DNA from: Prosthecobacter debontii
GTDB lineage: Bacteria > Verrucomicrobiota > Verrucomicrobiia > Verrucomicrobiales > Akkermansiaceae
Assembly (NCBI GenBank): GCA_945885485.1
Contig: CAMCYT010000182.1
Coordinates: forward strand, 1-5,443
Direction: 5' to 3'
Length of the DNA stretch: 5,443 nucleotides
This document shows, piece by piece, positions 1 to 5,000 of the stretch. The notes under the pieces were generated by a model. The model was given only the letters and a program-made list of their open reading frames with translations. It was not told the DNA's origin and did no database searches. Made by a program: the position numbers and the translations under genes. Numbering within the stretch: the stretch's first letter is position 1; each line of letters opens with the position of its first letter.

Positions 1-390
1 TTTGATGCGGAGTGGGACGCCTTGCATGAGAACGATAGCGCGGATGCGGTTAAATGTGGGTCGCATCACGCCGGTCTGATCCTTACCGCGCTTCCACCAA
101 TTCTGTTTGGTGAAATGATCGCGTAAGGGTTTGAGTAAAGTGGTTTCGTATTCTTTGCGAGAAATATCTTGGTGGGTTGGGAGGGTCAGTCCGAGGATTT
201 GGTCGGTGGGTATCTTGCGTGCGACCTGATAGAAGTCGGCGAGTTTTTTAGAATCGGGATTTGCCTTGTTGTAAATGACGAGCACCTCTGAGGGTTTGAG
301 GTGCTGGGCGTGTGCGGGGGAGATGAGAAAGATGCAGAAGCAAAAAATGGCTACTGAGACGGTGCTGGGGAGAGATTTGGCACGGTTCAT
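1..390 (-). CDS. Secreted TIGR03790-like protein of unknown function, N-terminal 130 residues (3' end outside window)
   Basis: The open frame starts at ATG 388-390 and reads through the left edge without a stop, giving 130 residues. The N-terminus is a classical signal peptide: MNR with Lys5, a hydrophobic core around residues 10-24 (VSVAIFCFCIFLIS), and a likely cleavage after AHA (residue 28). The mature part reads EVLVIYNKANPDSKKLADFY, then an R-K-I-P segment (residues 55-58), ISRKEYETTLLKPL, and ends in a hydrophobic strand, IRAIVLMQGVPLRI. This order (N-x-x-x-x-x-S..A.FY..aR.IP, then the strand before 'GVPLRI') matches what I remember of TIGR03790, an uncharacterised family with members in Verrucomicrobia. 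No catalytic residues can be assigned. No in-frame ATG lies upstream and the signal peptide fits this start; no Shine-Dalgarno is visible and the leader is pyrimidine-rich. Family assignment is from recall of the pattern, so it is moderate; a secreted protein is near certain. Confidence 0.72.
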   Translation of the reverse strand, partial: MNRAKSLPSTVSVAIFCFCIFLISPAHAQHLKPSEVLVIYNKANPDSKKLADFYQVARKIPTDQILGLTLPTHQDISRKEYETTLLKPLRDHFTKQNWWKRGKDQTGVMRPTFNRIRAIVLMQGVPLRIK

Positions 391-473
391 TTCGGAAAGA
401 ATGAAGAATGGAGAGAATCTTGCAATCTTTTGGAAGGGGAAAATTGGGCAGGGAGTTTGTCCATGAAGGGTAG

Positions 474-494
474 GGTGCCATCGCCGAGGGCACC
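474..494 (+). repeat. REP-like hairpin unit A
   Basis: The 21-nt unit folds as GGTGCC, A, TC, loop GCC, GA, G, GGCACC: six lower base pairs, one A.G mismatch (480/488), two upper base pairs and a 3-nt loop. GTAG at 470-473 abuts its 5' side. It is 19/21 identical to the reverse complement of 557-577. Confidence 0.7.
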
Positions 495-556
495 GCATGA
501 AATGAGTAGTCAATGAATGAATCTGATGAAGATTTTTTTGGCACCTCGCTTCGCGC

Positions 557-577
557 GGCGCCCTCGGCGATGGCGCC
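557..577 (-). repeat. REP-like hairpin unit B (inverted copy of unit A)
   Basis: Read on the minus strand, this 21-nt unit matches unit A except at two positions. The T-A pair of unit A (476/492) is replaced by a C-G pair, so the stem is kept. It has the same A.G mismatch and inner TC/GA pairs. It has no GTAG foot and is separated from unit C by only two bases (578-579). Confidence 0.7.
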
Positions 578-579
578 AC

Positions 580-601
580 GGCGCTCTACGGCGAGATCGC
601 C
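580..601 (-). repeat. REP-like hairpin unit C, outer copy with GTAG foot
   Basis: Read on the minus strand, this 22-nt unit folds as GGCG, A, TCT, loop CGCCGT, AGA, G, CGCC: four lower pairs, an A.G mismatch, three upper pairs. GTAG (605-602 on the minus strand) abuts its 5' side, mirroring unit A at the other end. It is more diverged from A and B in sequence, but keeps the A.G mismatch at the junction between lower and upper stem. Confidence 0.6.
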
Positions 602-625
602 CTACCTAATCCATGATCAACTTAT

Positions 626-1420
626 TTACACCCTCAGGGAAATTTTCAAGCCATCGTATGCGGGGGAGACGTTTTTAGTTAGGCTGGAGGCGAGGGTTGC
701 GTGGTCTAGCTCGTGGCAGATGTGAGTGAGAAGTGTGCGTTTAGGGGCGAGTGTATCGACAATGGCGAGAGTCTCGGGTACGCAGAGGTGAGTGGAATGG
801 GGGCTGTTGCGGAGAGAATCGATGATTAGGAGATCGAGGTTTCCTAATAGCTCCATCGATTCTTCGGGGATGGTTTTGACATCTGGCAAGTAGGCGATGC
901 TGAAACCGCCTTGGGTATCGATTCGGTAGCCGTGGGTTTCGACGGATCCGTGGAGCACGTGAAGGGGATGGATGGCAAGATCGCCGATGGTGAATTGTGT
1001 CGAGATCGGGCGCGGATCGGGTTTGATGTATCCGCTGTGGGTGTTGTCGGCATGAAACGCCCAACCGAACATGTTGATCAACACGTTGAGGCAGGACTCG
1101 CTGGCGTATAGGGGTAGCGGTTCCTTTTTTTTCCAACAGAATGCGCGCAGTTCATCAAAGCCGACGACATGGTCGAGGTGCGAGTGAGTGTAGAGCACAG
1201 CATCGATTTCGGTGATGTTTTCCCGGAGCGCTTGCTCGCGGAGATCTGGGCCGGAATCGATGAGGACTTTGGTTTCGGGGGTGTGAATGAAAAGCGAGGC
1301 GCGGGTGCGGTTGTTGTGTGGATCGGGGGATTTGCAGACGTCGCAGATACAGCCAATCACAGGGATACCGACAGAAGTGCCGGTGCCCAGGAAAGTTAGA
1401 TATGATTCTTCAGCAGACAT
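626..1420 (-). CDS. PhnP-like metallo-beta-lactamase-fold metal-dependent hydrolase
   Basis: The 264-residue protein matches the PhnP group of the MBL superfamily end to end. Near the N-terminus is FLGTGTSVGIP (10-20), followed by the structural-zinc motif GCICDVC (Cys24, Cys26, Cys29). Next is the metal motif THSHLDH (His79, His81, Asp83, His84), then His157 in LHVLHG, bridging Asp180 in YLPDV, and LTHICHELDH (His233, His236) near the C-terminus, before the closing YDGLKI. By comparison with E. coli PhnP, H79/H81/D83/H84/H157/D180/H233 would hold the catalytic metals and C24/C26/C29/H236 the structural zinc. The family includes cyclic phosphodiesterases (PhnP acts on 5-phosphoribosyl 1,2-cyclic phosphate), but no phn genes are nearby, so the substrate is unknown. 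It is probably cytoplasmic; no signal peptide is seen. The length is typical. ATG 1418-1420 precedes the first conserved strand by six residues; no Shine-Dalgarno is visible. Confidence 0.93.
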   Translation of the reverse strand: MSAEESYLTFLGTGTSVGIPVIGCICDVCKSPDPHNNRTRASLFIHTPETKVLIDSGPDLREQALRENITEIDAVLYTHSHLDHVVGFDELRAFCWKKKEPLPLYASESCLNVLINMFGWAFHADNTHSGYIKPDPRPISTQFTIGDLAIHPLHVLHGSVETHGYRIDTQGGFSIAYLPDVKTIPEESMELLGNLDLLIIDSLRNSPHSTHLCVPETLAIVDTLAPKRTLLTHICHELDHATLASSLTKNVSPAYDGLKISLRV

Positions 1421-1440
1421 GAGTCGAGAAGAACATTAAA

Positions 1441-1470
1441 CCACGGATGAACGCAGATGGACACTGATAA
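1441..1470. repeat. Degenerate period-10 repeat (GGATGAACGC / AGATGGACAC / TGATAA)
   Basis: Consecutive decamers share the pattern nGATGnACnC: GGATGAACGC, AGATGGACAC, then a partial TGATAA. The wording resembles intergenic strings of the type ACCACGGATGAACACAGATG that I recall from many unrelated bacterial genomes; this is recall and has not been searched. Not strongly self-complementary. Function unknown. Confidence 0.6.
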
Positions 1471-1510
1471 ATTCAACTTAAAAAACGTTAACCTAATTCC
1501 ATATTTTTTT

Positions 1511-1547
1511 CACCGCAGAGGCGCGGAGGTCACGGAGGGTCGCAGAG
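1511..1547. repeat. Degenerate period 8-10 purine-rich repeat (CGCAGAGG type)
   Basis: After a T7 run, the plus strand reads CACCGCAGAGG, CGCGGAGGT, CACGGAGGGT, CGCAGAG: four variants of C-[GA]-C-[AG]-G-A-G-G spaced 8-10 bases apart. The string resembles the dispersed CACCGCAGAGGCGCAGAGG sequences I recall from intergenic DNA of several phyla (recall, not searched). It starts 18 bp downstream of the ylbF stop in the direction of transcription. Function unknown. Confidence 0.6.
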
Positions 1548-1565
1548 TTTTGAGTATGAATATAA

Positions 1566-2006
1566 TTAGCTGCAGCAACCGCCGCCGCCACTGCCGCCGC
1601 AGCAACCGCCACCGCTGTTGTGTTGGGCTTCAGCGATTTCTTCATCGGTTGGGGTGCGTCCGAGTTCGAGGGTCATGCTGATGTATTGGCTGACTTCTTT
1701 TTGAATACTTTCGAGGGAGCGCTGTGCGTCCATGAAATCGACGGCGATTTTATTATCAAAGAGTGCGTCGCGGGCGTTTTCGAAAGCTTTGATTTCCGTT
1801 GGGCTGAGTTCGACGCCGGCGTGTTGTTTGTGATGAAGCTCTTCGCCTTTTTCGTGGACGGTTTTGTATTGGAGCTTAGCAGCGTCGTTGGAGAGAAATT
1901 TCTCAACATCGGCTTGGAGCTTTTTGAATTCCTTATCGTTGGCGATTTGGTCGCAGAGTTCTTTGGTTTTGGAAATGATGGATGATTTTTCGAGGAGTGT
2001 GGTCAT
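1566..2006 (-). CDS. YlbF-family (Com_YlbF) protein with Gly-rich Cys-Cys tail
   Basis: This 146-residue protein has the length and helical, charged character of the YlbF/YmcA family: an N-terminal stretch with ELCDQIANDKEFKKLQADVE (about 17-36), a central LQYKTVHEKGEELHHKQHAG helix, LSPTEIKAFENARDALFDN, and VDFMDAQRSLESIQKEVSQY. In Bacillus, YlbF and YmcA join YaaT in a complex that affects competence, sporulation, biofilm formation and mRNA processing; whether that role applies here is unknown. There is no signal peptide or membrane segment. The odd part is the C-terminus: after EEIAEAQHNS, a Gly/Ser tail carries two Cys-Cys pairs (135-136 and 144-145), which could bind metal or an Fe-S cluster (inference). 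Only 32 bp follow the gltB stop, so co-transcription is likely. The start is ATG 2004-2006, with a heptamer repeat instead of a Shine-Dalgarno. The family call rests on pattern recognition. Confidence 0.83.
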   Translation of the reverse strand: MTTLLEKSSIISKTKELCDQIANDKEFKKLQADVEKFLSNDAAKLQYKTVHEKGEELHHKQHAGVELSPTEIKAFENARDALFDNKIAVDFMDAQRSLESIQKEVSQYISMTLELGRTPTDEEIAEAQHNSGGGCCGGSGGGGCCS

Positions 2007-2010
2007 ATAG

Positions 2011-2038
2011 TTCTTGGTTCTTGGTTCTTGGTTCTTGG
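2011..2038. repeat. Perfect tandem heptamer, 4 x TTCTTGG (CCAAGAA on the coding strand)
   Basis: Four exact copies of the 7-bp unit fill the space between gltB and the ylbF-like gene. On the coding strand the junction reads TAA (gltB stop), four CCAAGAA, CTAT, then ATG. The tract therefore begins immediately after the stop codon and ends four bases before the next start codon, where a ribosome binding site would be. No AGGAGG-like element is present; AAGAA is the nearest purine stretch. Exact tandem copies can change number by slippage, which would alter the spacing in 7-bp steps. Confidence 0.95.
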
Positions 2039-5000
2039 TTACTTTGGAGTGGATGCTGCTTCGTGTTGTTCTTCGGCGGCTTCGAGTTCGGCGCGTTCTT
2101 TGGCGATGACACGGACGAGCTTGTGGGAGGTGGTTTCCCAGTCGGCGAGGAGGTCGGCGGCTTGTTTAGAGCCGGTTTTTTGTTGGTGAAGTATGATGAG
2201 AGATTTCACTTCCGCAAGGTCTTGTGGGCGGCGAACTGGCAGGGCGACGACCATCTCGGTGTTGACGCGGGAGTAGAATTTACCATCGACATCATAGACG
2301 AAGGCGATACCGCCAGACATACCTGCGCCGAAGTTTTTGCCGGTTTTTCCGAGGATGACGACGGTTCCGTTGGTCATGTATTCGCAGCCGTGATCGCCTA
2401 CGCCTTCTACGATGGCGGTGGCACCGGAGTTGCGGACGGCGAAGCGTTCTCCTGTTCGGCCGTTGGCGAAGAGGGATCCGCCGGTGGCACCATAGAGGCA
2501 GGTGTTGCCAGCGATGGAGTTTTTAGAGGCTTCGAATTTTGCGGTTGGGCAGACGCGGAGGATGATTTCACCAGCAGCCATACCTTTGCCGACGTAGTCG
2601 TTGGCTTCGCCGATGAGTTCGAGGGTGACGCCGTTGACGAGGAAGGTTCCGAAGGATTGCCCGGCGGAACCTTTGCAAGTAATATGGATGCTGCCGGATG
2701 GGAGATCGTAGTTTCCGAAAACCTGAGCGATGCGACCGGAGAGGCGGGTGCCGATGTTGCGATCGGTGTTGACCACGTCATAGGTGAGCGAGACCGGTGC
2801 GCGGTCGGGGATGAGTTTGATGGCTTCTAGTGTGTCTGGGGTGATCGAGCCATTGCCGTATTCGGTTGATTCAGAAGGACGGCGACCGGAGATTGAGGGA
2901 AGATTAAGTTTAGAATTAGTCCCTCCATCTCCGCAGGCTCCGATTGCCGCTACGATGTCGCTGAGGATGTTGATGTCTAACGCTGTTTTAGCGATGCCGT
3001 CGTTGCGTTCTTTGGTGCAGATGCGGGCGATGTCGGTTGCTTTTTTCTCCATAGCTTCGGCGACGGCGGGGACGACGTCTTTGAGCAGGCGAGAGAAGTT
3101 GAGAGTGTTGGCTTTTGGGTGGCTTGGGACTTCGCGTTGGGTGAGGTATTCTGGGCGACCGATGAGGTCGTCGAGTTTACGGATGCCGAGTTTGGCCATG
3201 ATTTCGCGGGCTTCGAGGGCGACTGCGTTGAAATAGTTGATGACCATTTCAGGAGTGCCTTTGAATTTGGCGCGGAATTTCGGATCGGTTGTGGCGATGC
3301 CGACGGGGCAGGTGTTGAGGTGGCATTTCCGGACGTAAACGCAACCCATGGCGATCATGGCGGTGGTTCCGAAATTGTATTGCTCAGCGCCGAGGATGGC
3401 GGCGATGACGACATCGCGGCCGTTTTTGATGCCGCCGTCGGTTCGGAGGATGACGCGGTCTCGGAGGTTGTTGATGATGAGGGTTTGCTGGGCTTCGGAA
3501 AGTCCGAGTTCCCATGGCGAACCTGCGTGTTTGGTTGAGGACAACGGCGATGCGCCAGTGCCGCCATCGTGACCGGAAATCAGGATGTTATCGGCAGAAG
3601 CTTTCGCACAGCCAGCGGCGACGGTTCCGACTCCGGCTTCTGCTACCAGTTTCACTGTTATGCGAGCCGTGGGGTTGATTTCCTTGAGGTCGTGGATGAG
3701 CTGGGCTAAGTCCTCGATCGAGTAGATGTCGTGGTGAGGAGGTGGGGAAATGAGTTGAACGCCGGGCTGGGTGTTACGCAGGCGGGCGATGAGCGCGTTG
3801 ACTTTGTGACCGGGGAGTTGTCCGCCTTCGCCGGGTTTTGCGCCCTGCGCCATTTTGATTTCGAGCTCATATGCATTGATCAAGTAGTTCGCGGAAACGC
3901 CGAAACGTCCCGAGGCGATTTGCTTGATGTAAGAGCGAGCGGAGTCGCCGTTCGGGTAAGGTTTGAAACGGACGGGATCTTCGCCACCTTCGCCGGAATC
4001 GGATTTTCCGCCGATGCGGTTCATGGCGATGGCGAGCGTTTCGTGGGCTTCTGGAGAAAGTGCACCGAGCGACATTGCGGCAGTGGTGAAGCGGCGGCGG
4101 ATGTTTTCGAATGGTTCGACTTCGTCTATTGAGATCGGGCCGGAAGCGGATGGGACGAAGTTGAGGAGATCTTTGATTGCGATCGGGTTGCTCTCCAAGC
4201 TCACTCTAACATATTCCTCATAGTCTTCTGGTTTGCCGGATTTGACGTAGTTGTGGAAATTTTTGATCACCTCGGTGGTGAATGAGTGGCGCTCACCGGA
4301 TTTGCGGTAGCGGTTGTAGCCAGAATCGCCGAGGTCGAGGGTTTCACCAGCGGGGACTTGGGGCTCGTAAGCAGCTCTGTGACGGATGATCGATTCTTCT
4401 GCGATTTCTGGGTAAGAGATGCCGCCGATTTGTGAAGGCACTCCGGTGAAAGAGAAATTCACCACATCGTCGCCGATGCCGATGGCTTCGAATGTCTGCG
4501 CGCCTTGATAGGAGTTGAGGACAGAGATGCCCATTTTGGACATGATTTTCAGCAAGCCTTTTTCGAGAGCTTTGCGGTAGTTGGACATGGCTTTTTGTGG
4601 GGTCATGCCTTCGCCGAGTTTGTCTTTGCCTTGATCGGCGGCGACGAGTTGGCGGACAGTGGCGTAGCCGAGGTAAGGGACAATCGCAGTTGCGCCGAAG
4701 CCGAAGAGGCAGGCGATTTGATGGACGTCGCGTGCCTCGCCGGTTTCTACGACGAGGGAGGCGCGCAAGCGTTTGCGGATGCGGTTGAGATGGTGATGGA
4801 TTGTGCCGGTGGCGAGTAGAGCGGGGATAGGAACACGTTTCGCAGAGGTTGCACGATCTGAGAGGATGATGATGGAGTTTTTGTTATTCACTGCATCTTC
4901 GACTTCTTTGCAGAGTTCATCGAGACGGATTTTGAGACCGGATTTTCCAGAGGAAGCATCCCACGTGCAATCAAGCACTTGGGAGGGGAAACCTTGTTCC

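Larger units (their letters stand above)
469..606. repeat. REPIN/MITE-like palindromic element with GGTAGGG...CCCTACC termini
   Basis: The element is bounded by a perfect 7-bp inverted terminus, GGTAGGG (469-475) and CCCTACC (600-606). It contains three related hairpins. Hairpin A (474-494, plus) has the stem GGTGCC/GGCACC. Hairpin B (557-577, minus orientation) has the stem GGCGCC/GGCGCC. Hairpin C (580-601, minus orientation) has the stem GGCG/CGCC. GTAG precedes hairpin A directly (470-473) and, on the minus strand, precedes hairpin C directly (605-602). This GTAG-foot-plus-hairpin layout, in two inverted copies around a short AT-richer spacer, is the known architecture of REPINs mobilised by REP-associated tyrosine transposases (RAYTs). 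No transposase gene is in the window, so the copies would have to be moved in trans. A generic dispersed palindromic repeat is the alternative. Confidence 0.6.
391..625. other. Intergenic region between the PhnP-like gene and the TIGR03790-like gene
   Basis: These 235 bases separate the stop of the hydrolase gene from the start of the secreted-protein gene, both on the minus strand. More than half is taken up by the palindromic element at 469-606. Positions 391-468 form the leader of the secreted-protein gene and are pyrimidine-rich on the coding strand close to the start. No conserved small ORF, convincing sigma-70 promoter, or hairpin followed by a U-run in the minus direction was found. 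The T7 run at 533-539 lies on the plus strand ahead of hairpin B, so it is the wrong arrangement for a minus-strand terminator. Confidence 0.6.
1421..1565. other. Intergenic spacer between the ylbF-like gene and the PhnP-like gene
   Basis: This 145-bp gap on the minus-strand transcription path holds two unrelated short-period repeat tracts (1441-1470 and 1511-1547) joined by an AT-rich stretch that includes AACGTTAACC and a run of seven T. The first tract ends about 20 bp before the start codon of the hydrolase gene, so it would lie in its leader. No clear promoter or terminator was found. Confidence 0.6.

Noticed and set aside
248..544. 98-codon minus-strand frame overlapping the TIGR03790-like gene and the palindromic element
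   Set aside because: It runs through the repeat element and then out of frame through the signal-peptide coding region. Its product is Ser/Pro/His-rich with no recognisable domain, whereas the other frame has a signal peptide and a family match.
533..580. Possible rho-independent terminator from the T7 run and GC-rich hairpin
   Set aside because: On the plus strand the T-run precedes the hairpin, and on the minus strand the hairpin is followed by A, not T. Neither orientation gives a hairpin followed by a U-run.
469..606. CRISPR array made of the three related hairpin units
   Set aside because: Units are in mixed orientation, spaced irregularly (about 60 bp and 2 bp) and differ in sequence; there are no uniform spacers and no cas genes.
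513..725. 70-codon plus-strand frame from the palindromic element into the hydrolase gene
   Set aside because: Its first half translates the hairpin repeats and the rest is antisense to the conserved C-terminus of the PhnP-like protein.
1421..1445. TTTAAT as a -10 box for the PhnP-like gene
   Set aside because: The six bases resemble a -10 element, but no acceptable -35 lies 16-18 bp upstream and the stretch overlaps the repeat tract, so a promoter cannot be supported.
1982..2830. 282-codon open frame on the plus strand
   Set aside because: It lies wholly antisense to the conserved GltB C-terminal domain; its product is a low-complexity Gly/Asp/Phe-rich string with no family likeness, and its start is formed by the heptamer repeat region. 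It is a shadow of gltB codon usage.
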